This document shows positions 11,992 to 20,586 of a DNA stretch of 64,000 nucleotides, piece after piece. This DNA is from an uncultured Sulfurimonas sp. (GTDB lineage: Bacteria > Campylobacterota > Campylobacteria > Campylobacterales > Sulfurimonadaceae): positions 682,001-746,000 of the forward strand of contig NZ_OY759725.1 of NCBI RefSeq assembly GCF_963662755.1, in the 5' to 3' direction. Under the pieces are notes generated by a model. That model did not search any database. It worked only from the letters and a program-made list of their open reading frames with translations, and had not been told where the DNA came from. A program made the position numbers and the translations under genes. How positions within the stretch are numbered: position 1 is the first letter of the stretch; every line of letters begins with the position of its first letter.

Positions 11992-13038
11992 CTATTGCTC
12001 TTTTGTTTTACTTACTCTTTTTAAATTTTCTCCTGTACCTAAAAGTACAGCTATCCACTTGGTATTTTCATTTGCATCTAGTATAATTTTTGCCATAATA
12101 GTAAGCGGAATAGAAAGAAGCATTCCGACTATGCCAAGTAACCATCCCCAAAATACTAATGATAAAAACACCACTAAAGTTGATAGTCCTAATCCTTTAC
12201 CCATTATTTTAGGTTCTAAAACTGAACCTATTATAATATTTACTCCAATATATATGGAACTCACAACAAATGCACTAACTGAACCTAATTGAACAAGTGT
12301 CAAAATTACAGCTGGAATTGCTGCTATGATTGAACCGATATTTGGGATAAAGTTTAACATAAAAGCTAAAACTGCCCAAAGAAATGCATAATCAGTTCCT
12401 ACAAGCAAAAGAGAAATCCAAATCACAAAAGCCGTAAGCAGTGACATTAAAGCTTTTAAAACCATATATTTTTTTATTTTAGTAAGTATCTCTTGTATAT
12501 GCTTGGCTACTCTATTTTCATTTGTGGCATAAGATATTTTACTAACAAAATGTTGCGATTCTAAGATCATAAACACAACACTTAAAAGTATTACAAATCC
12601 ATTTGTAAACATAGATCCTATACTTTGTACTACTCCACTTGAGAGTTGCATAATTTGCTTTGGATTTACAATACTTGTTATCTCTTTTTCGGGAAGTTCT
12701 ATACCTAAACTAACCACCATTTCTATAAGTTTATGAAAACTACCTGAGAGTTGTTGCTCATATATGCCAATATTTGAGCTAAACTCTTGAGCAGATGTAC
12801 CTATAAGTTTTGCTACAAAAATTAAAAAGACTATAAAGATGGTTATAACTAAACTTATAGATAAAATATCAGGCAAGCCTTTTTTGTTAAAGTAATTGTA
12901 TGATGGAGAGAGTATTATAGATATAAATAGAGCCAATAAAAATGGTATAACAATCTCAGATGCACTCTTAATACCTGCTAAAACAATAATTACACTAGCA
13001 CTAACTATAAAAAAATATCCGATATTTCTATCTTGCAT
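11992..13038 (-). CDS. AI-2E family transporter (PerM/UPF0118)
   Basis: A 348-residue membrane protein with the PerM/AI-2E exporter layout: two to three N-terminal helices, a soluble segment with GSFHKLIEMVVSLGIELP (about 104-121), then a helical bundle with the conserved P-N-I-G-S motif (FIPNIGSIIAAIPAVILTL, about 231-249) and GKGLGLSTLVVF (about 283). Members export autoinducer-2 or act in pH, ion or solute efflux, and the substrate here is unknown. It starts 11 bases after the orphan ABC permease gene and may be co-transcribed with the flagellar genes upstream. Confidence 0.85.
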   Translation of the reverse strand: MQDRNIGYFFIVSASVIIVLAGIKSASEIVIPFLLALFISIILSPSYNYFNKKGLPDILSISLVITIFIVFLIFVAKLIGTSAQEFSSNIGIYEQQLSGSFHKLIEMVVSLGIELPEKEITSIVNPKQIMQLSSGVVQSIGSMFTNGFVILLSVVFMILESQHFVSKISYATNENRVAKHIQEILTKIKKYMVLKALMSLLTAFVIWISLLLVGTDYAFLWAVLAFMLNFIPNIGSIIAAIPAVILTLVQLGSVSAFVVSSIYIGVNIIIGSVLEPKIMGKGLGLSTLVVFLSLVFWGWLLGIVGMLLSIPLTIMAKIILDANENTKWIAVLLGTGENLKRVSKTKEQ

Positions 13039-13049
13039 CTGCGGAGTCC

Positions 13050-13847
13050 TTAATTTTGAATCTGCTTTTTATTTGTTAATTGTTGTAAATAATTTGAAAT
13101 ATTAATAAGTGAAAAAGTTACTAAAAATATCATCAATCCTGGAAAAAAACTAACCCACCATGCAATCTCTATAACTTCTTTTCCACCGCTTAAAATTGTT
13201 CCCCAACTCATTTGAGGCGCTACAATTCCAAGACCTAAAAAGCTAAGTCCAGACTCTGCTAAAATAGCTCCTCCAACACCAAATGTAAAGCTTACAAAGT
13301 ATATTGGTGCAAGTATTGGAGCGTAATATTTAAAAAGTATTTTTGCTTTAGAAACTTTTGCAATATTAAGTATTTTTACAAAAGGTTGTGAAGTGACTCT
13401 AAAACTCTCAGAACGGATAAGTCTAGCTGTTGTCATCCATCCTGTAATTGAGATGATAACTATCAAAACCCAAGCAGATGCATTTATGTAACTAACAAGA
13501 GCTAAAAGTAAAAAGAAAGTTGGAAAAGTTAAAAACAAATCTACGATAATAACAAAAGCTTTATCTACATTTCCCCTAAAATATCCTGCCATTGAACCTA
13601 AAATAAGCCCTATTACAGATGCTATAAATGCACTACCTACGCCAATGATAAGTGATATTTTTCCACCCTCGATAAGTCTAGCTAAAATGTCTCTTCCCAA
13701 TCTGTCAGTTCCAAGTAGATGCTCAAACGAAGGAGAAAGAAGTATAGAAGAGCTATCAAGGGTATAAGCATCTACTCCATAAATAAAAGAGCCAAAAAAT
13801 GAAAAGGCAAAGACAAAAAGTAAAATAGCCAGACTAAATTTTGGCAT
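13050..13847 (-). CDS. ABC transporter permease, DppC/OppC type
   Basis: A 265-residue inner-membrane permease of the peptide/nickel ABC importer family. Features are an N-terminal helix, HLLGTDRLGRDILARLIEGG (about 44-63; the GTD-GRD motif of DppC), about six membrane segments and the ABC-interaction loop AILAESGLSFLGLGI (about 195-209). In importers it pairs with a DppB-like permease, two ATPases and a binding protein, none of which is in the window. It lies 5 bases after flgK, so it is probably co-transcribed with flagellar genes, an odd position. It could work with components encoded elsewhere. Confidence 0.85.
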   Translation of the reverse strand: MPKFSLAILLFVFAFSFFGSFIYGVDAYTLDSSSILLSPSFEHLLGTDRLGRDILARLIEGGKISLIIGVGSAFIASVIGLILGSMAGYFRGNVDKAFVIIVDLFLTFPTFFLLLALVSYINASAWVLIVIISITGWMTTARLIRSESFRVTSQPFVKILNIAKVSKAKILFKYYAPILAPIYFVSFTFGVGGAILAESGLSFLGLGIVAPQMSWGTILSGGKEVIEIAWWVSFFPGLMIFLVTFSLINISNYLQQLTNKKQIQN

Positions 13848-13852
13848 CTCTA

Positions 13853-15733
13853 TTATTGTTTTATTCCAAGGAGTGTAGTCATCATTTCATCAATCGTAGT
13901 TATAATTTTTGCAGCAGCACCATAAGATGTTTGATATTTAATAAGATTTGTCATCTCTTCATCTAAACTTACTTTTGAAACAGAGCTATATTCTAATTCT
14001 GTAGCATTAAACTGCGTTGAAAGTGTTTCATTTTGGAGGGTAGCGGCTTTTGTTTGTGTACCAACCTCTGTTGCGATAATATCAAACATTGCATAAGCTG
14101 TCACATCATAACTTTGGTTTTCTACTTCATAATTAAACTTTTCATACTGATGTTGCACCATACTAAGTGCAACTACACTATCACCTGCAAGTGGTGTTAC
14201 ACCAGCTTTTATAAGCGTTGGATTATTGGATAAAGTATGATTTAGTTTAATGCTTTGAGCGTCATCTCCATCAAAAAATCTACTCATTCCAAGAGCACCA
14301 GCGAAATTTGTCCCTGAATCATAACTAGAAGTTGTTAAAACATCTTGCATTGAAAAGGTATATCCCTGCGATTCCAATAAAGGATCCATACTTAATTCTA
14401 GTGCATTTTTACCGTTTTGATACGTAGCCCAATTAAAACTTATATAATCATCAATATCATTATTTGCATTTCCATCGTTGTTATCATCTTCTTGAGCATT
14501 TATCTGACCTTCAATTGAGTTAGAACCCGCCACTCCACTCATTACAGTTCCAGCGTTAATTTCAATCTCTCTTGAAGCAGTAATATTTCCATCAACATCA
14601 TAAATTATAAGTTCAAAAGATCCGGTCTTAACATTTAAAGAAGAATTAACAATAGAATTAGTTGAATTTAACTCAAGCTCATTAGATTCCATTTTCGTAG
14701 TAGTACTACTTGCATAGATATTATTCATAGATTCAATAAGACCTTTTGCAAAAGCATCCATTTGAGAGACTACATTTTGAATAACACCATCAGTAGGCAT
14801 ACCACTTGTTACATCAAGTGCAGCACCACGAAGATTTAAAATAGATCCGACGACACCTCCGTTTATCTCTTCTGCAATTGGTATAAGTGTACCGTCTTGT
14901 CTCTCATAGGAGACTTCATAAAAACCATTAGGATTATTTTCTTTAGATAGATGTATAGGGTGGTATGAGCTACCATCAACTATATTAAATCCATTTACAC
15001 TAACGCTATAACTACCTGTTTTAGTATTTGAAGAACTATCTATTTGTATATTTGACTCAATTTGACCGCTATTAGTTTCTGCGCCTATTAGTCTTGCTAA
15101 GCTAAGTTCCATAACATTTCTTTTGTCTCTTAACTCATTTGCAGTATATGTTTTTCCAGCTTCTGCTATCTCTATAGACTTGTTTAATTCAGCAAGTTGT
15201 TTTGCTATTGAGTTTACTTCATCTACATTTACCGAGAGTTGATCATTTAATTGTGATTGAAGATCTTTAACTTGATCTTGAGTATATCCTATATGCTCTG
15301 TAAGTGTTGTAGTTTGTGTAGCTAAAGCTAGTTTTATTGCATCATTATCAGGATTATCAGCAAAAGTTTGCCACATATCATAGTATTTAGTTAAATCAGA
15401 TTTTATACCAACACCATCAATCTCAGGGAAGTATGTTGAGAGTTCATCTAGAGTTTTTTTCTCAAAGTCACTATACTCTTTTGATTGTGAAATATTTGTG
15501 TATCTATCAAAAACAAAATTATCAAAAACTCTTTGAATATCTTGAACTTCCGCACCATTACCCACATTACCAGGATATGTTTGCAAAGGTGTAGCAGATG
15601 CTAGAACAACTCTTTGTCTTGTATATCCTTGTGTTTCTGCATTAGCAATATTATTACTTGTTGTATTAATACCATTTTGGGCTACATTAAGTCCAGAGTA
15701 ACCAATATGAAGTGCATTATATATAGAAGCCAT
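13853..15733 (-). CDS. flgK: flagellar hook-associated protein 1
   Basis: A 626-residue HAP1, which forms the junction between flagellar hook and filament. The N-terminus (IYNALHIGYSGLNVAQNGIN, SNNIANAETQGYTRQRV) is the conserved flagellar rod/hook-basal region, and the C-terminus (EEMTNLIKYQTSYGAAAKI) is the matching heptad-repeat helix that packs against it. The middle is a variable surface domain. It follows the flgN gene by one base and ends 5 bases before an ABC permease gene. Expression probably comes from the sigma28-type promoter upstream of flgM. The assignment is firm. Confidence 0.95.
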   Translation of the reverse strand: MASIYNALHIGYSGLNVAQNGINTTSNNIANAETQGYTRQRVVLASATPLQTYPGNVGNGAEVQDIQRVFDNFVFDRYTNISQSKEYSDFEKKTLDELSTYFPEIDGVGIKSDLTKYYDMWQTFADNPDNDAIKLALATQTTTLTEHIGYTQDQVKDLQSQLNDQLSVNVDEVNSIAKQLAELNKSIEIAEAGKTYTANELRDKRNVMELSLARLIGAETNSGQIESNIQIDSSSNTKTGSYSVSVNGFNIVDGSSYHPIHLSKENNPNGFYEVSYERQDGTLIPIAEEINGGVVGSILNLRGAALDVTSGMPTDGVIQNVVSQMDAFAKGLIESMNNIYASSTTTKMESNELELNSTNSIVNSSLNVKTGSFELIIYDVDGNITASREIEINAGTVMSGVAGSNSIEGQINAQEDDNNDGNANNDIDDYISFNWATYQNGKNALELSMDPLLESQGYTFSMQDVLTTSSYDSGTNFAGALGMSRFFDGDDAQSIKLNHTLSNNPTLIKAGVTPLAGDSVVALSMVQHQYEKFNYEVENQSYDVTAYAMFDIIATEVGTQTKAATLQNETLSTQFNATELEYSSVSKVSLDEEMTNLIKYQTSYGAAAKIITTIDEMMTTLLGIKQ

Positions 15734-15734
15734 G

Positions 15735-16163
15735 TCAAACTCTTATTTGTAAAATATTTGATTGTTTAGATGCTCTTTTTTCATAACCTTGCATTTCAGT
15801 AGGAACAACTCTTTCTAAAAAAGTGTTATAAAGATTACTAACAACAAGAACAAGTCTTGCGTAGTGTTTGTTTACATCTCTGAGTTTATTAAGTTCTATT
15901 TTTAATTCATCTAGTTGTGAATGTTGTTCTTTACTTAAGAGTTGCGGTAAATCCATATCAGGATTTTGAGTCATTAAAGATGATATTGCATGGTCAATCA
16001 TAGCTTTTTTAGTTTCAAAACTTTTAAGCTTCTCTTGTTTTAGTGACAATCTTTCAAACTGAGGATTATTCTTAGCTTCTTTAATATCTGCTATATCAGA
16101 CTCAGTAATTTTTATTAAATCCCTTAAGTCGCTTAAGGCACCTTGTAAATGATGAGACAACAT
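15735..16163 (-). CDS. flgN: FlgN-like flagellar export chaperone
   Basis: A 142-residue, mainly helical, charged protein between flgM and flgK. FlgN proteins bind FlgK and FlgL in the cytosol and deliver them to the flagellar export gate. Sequence conservation is weak in this family, so the call relies on helical content (heptad-like leucines through 40-110), size and the flgM-flgN-flgK gene order. The ATG at 16163 is preferred over a TTG two codons upstream because AGGGG lies 6 bases before it. It would be secreted-substrate chaperone to the adjacent FlgK. Confidence 0.75.
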   Translation of the reverse strand: MLSHHLQGALSDLRDLIKITESDIADIKEAKNNPQFERLSLKQEKLKSFETKKAMIDHAISSLMTQNPDMDLPQLLSKEQHSQLDELKIELNKLRDVNKHYARLVLVVSNLYNTFLERVVPTEMQGYEKRASKQSNILQIRV

Positions 16164-16189
16164 ATCCAACCCCTATCTTATTTTAAAAC

Positions 16190-16396
16190 CTAGAGCAACT
16201 CATCAGCTATCTTTTGCGAGAGAGCTTCTAGATTGATTTTATACTCGCCAGATTCAAGCGCTTCTTTTATACGCTCAACCTTGCTTGTATCACCTTGTTT
16301 TGTAATATTCGTAGTCGCCTTACCAGCCTCTTTAGTCTCACCAAAGTTACTAGCATAAGCACCACGAAGCGCAGAACTATTTAGTTGCGAAATCAT
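16190..16396 (-). CDS. flgM: anti-sigma28 factor FlgM
   Basis: A 68-residue FlgM. The C-terminal half (KVERIKEALESGEYKINLEA) is the sigma28-binding helix region shared by FlgM proteins. The short length is normal for Campylobacterota. FlgM holds FliA (sigma28) inactive until the hook is complete and, in some members, is then exported. It begins the flgM-flgN-flgK-permease cluster and lies behind a near-consensus sigma28 promoter, which would give feedback control. Confidence 0.9.
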   Translation of the reverse strand: MISQLNSSALRGAYASNFGETKEAGKATTNITKQGDTSKVERIKEALESGEYKINLEALSQKIADELL

Positions 16397-16440
16397 AACC
16401 TATCCTTTAATTGTCTATATAGACTTTATATCATACAGCT

Positions 16441-16467
16441 ATATCGACAAAAAAAGAAAAAACTTCA
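16441..16467 (-). promoter_or_regulatory. sigma28 (FliA) promoter of flgM-flgN-flgK
   Basis: On the minus strand, TGAAGTTT (16460-16467), 11 bases, then GTCGATAT (16441-16448). The sigma28 consensus is TAAAGTTT-N11-GCCGATAA, and Campylobacter sites favour CGATWT. The spacing is exact and it lies about 45 bases upstream of the flgM ATG. The spacer is almost pure T. Confidence 0.75.
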
Positions 16468-16508
16468 ATTTTTCTAAAGAAAGTTTTTGCTCCGCAAAAG
16501 CGCATTTA

Positions 16509-16808
16509 CTACTTTTGACTTAAATAATCAAACAACATCTGAGAAAATCCGAATCCTCCCGCACTTGCTTTTGCAAGTTCTTCTCTATACATTGATTTGT
16601 ATATTTTGTCTCCTGGATCATTTTGCTGTGAAAAAAGATTTTTCTCATCTTTCATAGCATTATCCATTAGCATCTTAAGAATTATAGATTCAAAAGCATC
16701 TGTTTGCTCTCTTAGTTTATCCTCTTTTGATGTAGCTTCTATCGTTGGTACAGTTTGATTTTGTGCCATCATTTGAGCTTGCATATTTATAGTATTTGAA
16801 CCGTACAC
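16509..16808 (-). CDS. flgJ: rod-binding protein FlgJ, N-terminal domain only
   Basis: A 99-residue protein matching only the rod-capping domain of FlgJ (DAFESIILKMLMDNAMK, then YKSMYREELAKASAGGFGFS). The C-terminal muramidase domain of enterobacterial FlgJ is absent, as is usual in Campylobacterota. It acts in the periplasm during rod assembly. The start is a GTG 15 bases after flgI, with AAAGGA 6 bases before it. It ends just before the flgM promoter region and is probably co-transcribed with flgI. Confidence 0.9.
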   Translation of the reverse strand: MYGSNTINMQAQMMAQNQTVPTIEATSKEDKLREQTDAFESIILKMLMDNAMKDEKNLFSQQNDPGDKIYKSMYREELAKASAGGFGFSQMLFDYLSQK

Positions 16809-16822
16809 CAGATTTCCTTTTA

Positions 16823-17869
16823 TTAGATTACTTTTAGTTCAGCCGAGATACTTCCAGAACTTTTCATAGCTTCAAGTATAGCTATTATATCTTTTGAAGA
16901 TGCTCCAAGTTTTTGCAAAGAACGAACTATATTTGCCACTGTTGTAGTACCTTTTTTAGTATAAAGCTCATTTTGATTTAAGCCTATTACTAAGTTATTA
17001 TCTACAGGCATAGAACCCTCAGGTTGAGACACATCATCTTGTTCCATTATCTTTATAGTGATATCACCATGAGTTAAAACTATCGGTTTAACTTCTATAT
17101 CTACTCCAGCAATTATAGTTCCTGTTCTCTCATTTATGATGATTTTATTTTTAGGTTTATATTCCATATCTATCTCTTGGATTTCTGCTAAAAACTCTAT
17201 CATACTTTTATTTTGTGGACGTTGTAGTTTTATGGTTCTTGGATCCATCGCAACAGCTACTTGAGTGTTATAAAAATCATTTACAGCTTTTTGAATAGCC
17301 ACGCTATTTTTAAAGTTTGATTCTTTTAGTGAAAGAGTTGCGTAATCTTGATTGTAGAGATCGATATTTATTTCACGCTCTACAAACCCACCATCAAACA
17401 CAATACCAACAGTTGGATGCGACTCACTTCCTGCACCTCTAGTATTTTTACCACCAATACTAATATGTCCTTGAGCAAGTGCATATATCTTACCATCAAC
17501 CCCTTTTAATGGAGTCATTAGAAGTGTTCCACCCTCAAGCGATTTGGCATCTCCAATAGATGAAACCGTAATATCAAACTTATCACCTTGACGAGCAAAT
17601 GGTTTAAGATTTGCAGTTACAACAACAGCTGCAACGTTTTTTGATTTTATATCGCTTGGATTCATATCTATGTTCATGGCTTTTAACATATTTGAGATTG
17701 ATTGAAGTGTAAATTTTGAAGTAGTTCCATCACCAGTTTTTTTAAGACCAACAACTAAAGAATAACCAATAATCTGATTCTCACGAACTCCAACAATATT
17801 TGCAACATCATTGATTTTTGCGGCATATATAGAAGTAAAAGTTAGTAAGAGTAAAATAATTTTTTTCAT
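16823..17869 (-). CDS. flgI: flagellar P-ring protein FlgI
   Basis: A 348-residue P-ring subunit, which forms the periplasmic peptidoglycan bushing around the flagellar rod. A signal peptide (MKKIILLLLTFTSIYA) precedes KINDVANIVGVRENQIIGYS, GLKKTGDG and the central LMTPLKGVDGKIYALAQG block, all typical of FlgI. The C-terminus (VRSLQKLGASSKDIIAILEA) also matches. Length is normal. A candidate sigma54 promoter overlaps the end of rsmD just upstream, consistent with the sigma54 class of hook-basal genes in this phylum. flgJ follows by 14 bases. Confidence 0.96.
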   Translation of the reverse strand: MKKIILLLLTFTSIYAAKINDVANIVGVRENQIIGYSLVVGLKKTGDGTTSKFTLQSISNMLKAMNIDMNPSDIKSKNVAAVVVTANLKPFARQGDKFDITVSSIGDAKSLEGGTLLMTPLKGVDGKIYALAQGHISIGGKNTRGAGSESHPTVGIVFDGGFVEREINIDLYNQDYATLSLKESNFKNSVAIQKAVNDFYNTQVAVAMDPRTIKLQRPQNKSMIEFLAEIQEIDMEYKPKNKIIINERTGTIIAGVDIEVKPIVLTHGDITIKIMEQDDVSQPEGSMPVDNNLVIGLNQNELYTKKGTTTVANIVRSLQKLGASSKDIIAILEAMKSSGSISAELKVI

Positions 17870-17894
17870 AGCTTGTCCTTGTTAGCTATGTGGT

Positions 17895-17910
17895 AGCAAT
17901 ATTTATTCCA
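17895..17910 (-). promoter_or_regulatory. candidate sigma54 promoter of flgI-flgJ
   Basis: The minus strand reads TGGAATAAATATTGCT, a GG-N10-GC element compared with the consensus TGGCAC-N5-TTGC. It overlaps the 3' end of rsmD and would start transcription about 15 bases before the flgI ATG. The -24 part is imperfect. Confidence 0.45.
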
Positions 17911-18505
17911 TAATTTCTTCAAAATAAGTTAAAGAAGTATTTCCAAATTTTTTGGACTTTTTCTTTGTAAATGAGCCTATAATCTCAGGCAATTGTAAAC
18001 CTGTCATATGTTCTATAATTATAAGTTGTGCAAGCTCTGAAGGTATAGATGCTATCATCTTTAACATCTTCTCATATATATCTTCCATACCCTCACGGAT
18101 GCTAAAAGGTGGGTCTATGTAAAAATATGCTTTTTGATTATCTCTTTTTAATGTTTTTATAACAGCTTGTATATTTAAAAAACTATCTCCACTAAAAATT
18201 TCACAAGCAGATGCATCTGTTAAAAAAATATTTTCTTTTAACACTTTTATAGCATCTCTGTCTTGTTCCATAAAAAGTATATTTTTTGCACCACGACTAA
18301 GTGCTTCTAATCCTATAGAACCACTTCCAGAGAAGACCTCAACAAAAGTAGCATCTATAATGTCAAATTGAATTGTATTAAAAAAAGATTCTAAAACTAT
18401 AGATTTGGATGAGCGAGTCGTTGTTTTAGATGGAAGTTTTAAGACTCTATTTTTAAACTTACCAGATATTATTTTTTTTGTTAATGCTTTATCGTTACTT
18501 TTCAT
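17903..18505 (-). CDS. rsmD: 16S rRNA (guanine966-N2)-methyltransferase
   Basis: A 200-residue RsmD-type SAM-dependent methyltransferase that modifies G966 of 16S rRNA. The SAM site is FVEVFSGSGSIGLEALSRGA (about 54-73) and the catalytic motif is YIDPPFS (about 128). The N-terminal IISGKFKNRVLKLP and the TTRSSKSIVLESFFN segment are characteristic. It overlaps the upstream unknown gene by 11 bases, so it is the last of a five-gene translationally coupled chain that leads into flgI. Confidence 0.92.
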   Translation of the reverse strand: MKSNDKALTKKIISGKFKNRVLKLPSKTTTRSSKSIVLESFFNTIQFDIIDATFVEVFSGSGSIGLEALSRGAKNILFMEQDRDAIKVLKENIFLTDASACEIFSGDSFLNIQAVIKTLKRDNQKAYFYIDPPFSIREGMEDIYEKMLKMIASIPSELAQLIIIEHMTGLQLPEIIGSFTKKKSKKFGNTSLTYFEEIME

Positions 18506-18842
18506 AAAACGCTCTAACCGCCTTTAAAATATTTTCTTTGTACTCTTGCGTAAGTATATCGATACGTTTTTCCAAGATACTAAAGTCAGCTATATCATCA
18601 AATGTTTGAGTTGCTTTTTTCTCATATCTTTTTTCTAAAGCTAAGATGAGAGCTGTTTTTGAAAAAGGTTTAACCAAGTCTGAATCACTATCTTTTGAAA
18701 TATAAAAAGTTCTCTCATCATCAAGAACTTTAAAGTCTCGAACAACAATTTCACACTGCTTTAAAGAGCTAAGATGCGAAGATAAAAATATTTCTAATGA
18801 CTTTTGTAACAAAGGTGATTTGCACTCAACTGCTATTTTCAT
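18495..18842 (-). CDS. conserved hypothetical protein (115 aa)
   Basis: I do not recognise the family. It is a soluble 115-residue protein with an alpha/beta N-terminus (MKIAVECKSPLLQKSLEIFL) and a charged helical C-terminus. It overlaps both the upstream exonuclease gene (4 bases) and rsmD (11 bases), so it is certainly translated as part of the chain. Codon use matches its neighbours. Confidence 0.65.
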   Translation of the reverse strand: MKIAVECKSPLLQKSLEIFLSSHLSSLKQCEIVVRDFKVLDDERTFYISKDSDSDLVKPFSKTALILALEKRYEKKATQTFDDIADFSILEKRIDILTQEYKENILKAVRAFYEK

Positions 18843-19534
18843 GAGATACCTTCTAAATAATATTTGATACTATAACGCAAATCTTCATCTAAATCCAAAA
18901 TATTTCCTAACATCCACTCTAAATATCCTCTATCAATCATACTAATTTCTTCAATATAGCGACCCTTATATTTTCCAAATTCAAATTTACTTAAAAGTAC
19001 ATTTTTAAAACTTAACTCTAGCATCTCATGTTTGGATGCTATCTTTAAAAGGTACTCATAAAGATTTTTAACAACTCTTGCATCGCTAAGAGCATTATGA
19101 GCTTGAAGTTGCTCTTTTTCTTGTTTATATAGTTTTAATTCATATCTTAAAAACTGCAAAGAAAATTGTTCACACTCAGGAATAAGATGTTTTGTAACTC
19201 TTAGAGTATCTATAATTTCACCCTTAAATTTAAAACCTGATTTTTCTAGCATCTCTAAATCAAATTTTATGTTATGCCCTATTATTATTGCATCTTCATT
19301 GTTATGTTTTTCAAGAAATTTAAATGCTTTAGTATCTTTAAAATTTACTTGGTTTTTTAGCATCTCGTTTGTTATATGGTTTATACTAGATGCTTCAGGT
19401 AATATTTTTTTACCCTCATTTACAAGTTCATAAATAGTCATTTCATCATCAGCACTAAGCCCTATTATACCAATAGAACAAAGCATATCATTCTCTTGTA
19501 AACCTGTTGTTTCTACATCTAAAAATATTAACAT
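18839..19534 (-). CDS. DnaQ-like 3'-5' exonuclease
   Basis: A 231-residue DEDD exonuclease. Exo I is FLDVETTGL (about 4-12), Exo II is IIGHNIKFDLEML (about 84-96) and Exo III is HNALSDARVV (about 144-153), with all acidic metal ligands in place, the H-x(4)-D spacing marking the DEDDh class. The C-terminus (FGKYKGRYIEEISMIDRGYLEWML, seen in two pieces near 192-214) resembles the small domain that follows DnaQ-like exonucleases in some bacteria. It could proofread or trim DNA or RNA. Because it stands apart from dnaE, I leave it unnamed. It overlaps its neighbours on both sides. Confidence 0.85.
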   Translation of the reverse strand: MLIFLDVETTGLQENDMLCSIGIIGLSADDEMTIYELVNEGKKILPEASSINHITNEMLKNQVNFKDTKAFKFLEKHNNEDAIIIGHNIKFDLEMLEKSGFKFKGEIIDTLRVTKHLIPECEQFSLQFLRYELKLYKQEKEQLQAHNALSDARVVKNLYEYLLKIASKHEMLELSFKNVLLSKFEFGKYKGRYIEEISMIDRGYLEWMLGNILDLDEDLRYSIKYYLEGIS

Positions 19535-20067
19535 TTTATCACCTTAACTCTCTTGCATCTAGCACCCATCAGCGTAAAAGAAAAATAGCCACTCAAAAGC
19601 AAAAAAAAGAATAACCAATAAATATTAAACCATTCAAACAGACTATCAAAAGATGTAAAAAGTTTTGTAAAAACTATAGAGACAACCATAATAGACCCAA
19701 CCAACCATATGATAAGCATAAACCATTTTCTCCAAACTTTTACCAAATCTCCGTAGGCTATATTTTGCAAAATATTTTTTCCATCACAAGAGTAAAGTTT
19801 TAACATATATCCAGATGCACAAACATTGAAAATATACTTTAAACTTCTAAAGAGCGCCAAAAGAAGTGTAAAACTCCAAACTATGCCAAACCAAAATAAA
19901 AAAATATCTTTAAGTGCATCTATACTTTGTGGATTTAGTTGTGTCATACCTTGAATAAAATAACTATACGATGTAATCAAAGAAGATATTATAGATGCTA
20001 AAACAGTGCTACAAAGTGTCAATCGAAGAGACCATCTAAGCCATAGCAAAAGATAAAATTTACTCAT
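19528..20067 (-). CDS. hypothetical inner-membrane protein (179 aa)
   Basis: I do not recognise the family. Four hydrophobic stretches are visible (about 10-35, 50-75, 115-135, 148-165), with a tryptophan-rich start (LLWLRWSLRLTL). It overlaps the exonuclease gene by 7 bases and the upstream gene by 8. It may be a membrane partner of one of them, but nothing in the sequence says which. Confidence 0.6.
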   Translation of the reverse strand: MSKFYLLLWLRWSLRLTLCSTVLASIISSLITSYSYFIQGMTQLNPQSIDALKDIFLFWFGIVWSFTLLLALFRSLKYIFNVCASGYMLKLYSCDGKNILQNIAYGDLVKVWRKWFMLIIWLVGSIMVVSIVFTKLFTSFDSLFEWFNIYWLFFFLLLSGYFSFTLMGARCKRVKVIKC

Positions 20068-20488
20068 TTAACTCAAACTTACCTATCATGCCGTAGTAAT
20101 TTTCCAATGTCATAAAACTTTTTTCAAAACGATATCTGATGATAAATTCTACAACCATATCTTTTAGTTTAGCATCTACATTTTCGACTTTTCCAAAATA
20201 TGCCAAAGATACATTTTTGCTTTTTTGTATTGCATATTTGTCGTAGCTAATTGCTAAAACTTGGAGATATTTTCCTTTTTTTATTTCACCTAAATTTTCA
20301 CCAAGAAGAGATGCACCTGATAGATTTATGGCTTTAAAATCGAACAAATCTGAAAAATATTCTACTTTTTTATCGATACCTATTTTAGTAAATAATTTTT
20401 TTAAAATATTTAAATTTTCTTTTCTTGCAGTCTCATAAGAAGATATTTTATTTGTTAGATTTTTTAGTCTATCAAGAGCTGAACTCAT
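20060..20488 (-). CDS. conserved hypothetical protein (142 aa)
   Basis: I do not recognise the family. It is a soluble, lysine-rich protein with a helical N-terminal part (LDRLKNLTNKISSYETARK) and a C-terminal helix. It has no signal peptide or membrane segment. It is the first gene of the coupled chain 20488 to 17903 and is divergent from the GGDEF-EAL gene. Confidence 0.6.
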   Translation of the reverse strand: MSSALDRLKNLTNKISSYETARKENLNILKKLFTKIGIDKKVEYFSDLFDFKAINLSGASLLGENLGEIKKGKYLQVLAISYDKYAIQKSKNVSLAYFGKVENVDAKLKDMVVEFIIRYRFEKSFMTLENYYGMIGKFELNE

Positions 20489-20586
20489 GCTACTTCCTAT
20501 TGTTTTAGTAATTACAAAAGTATATCAAAAAAGAATTTCTTTATATATTAAAGAGTATAATCGAGCCTTTAAATTAGGCTATATTC

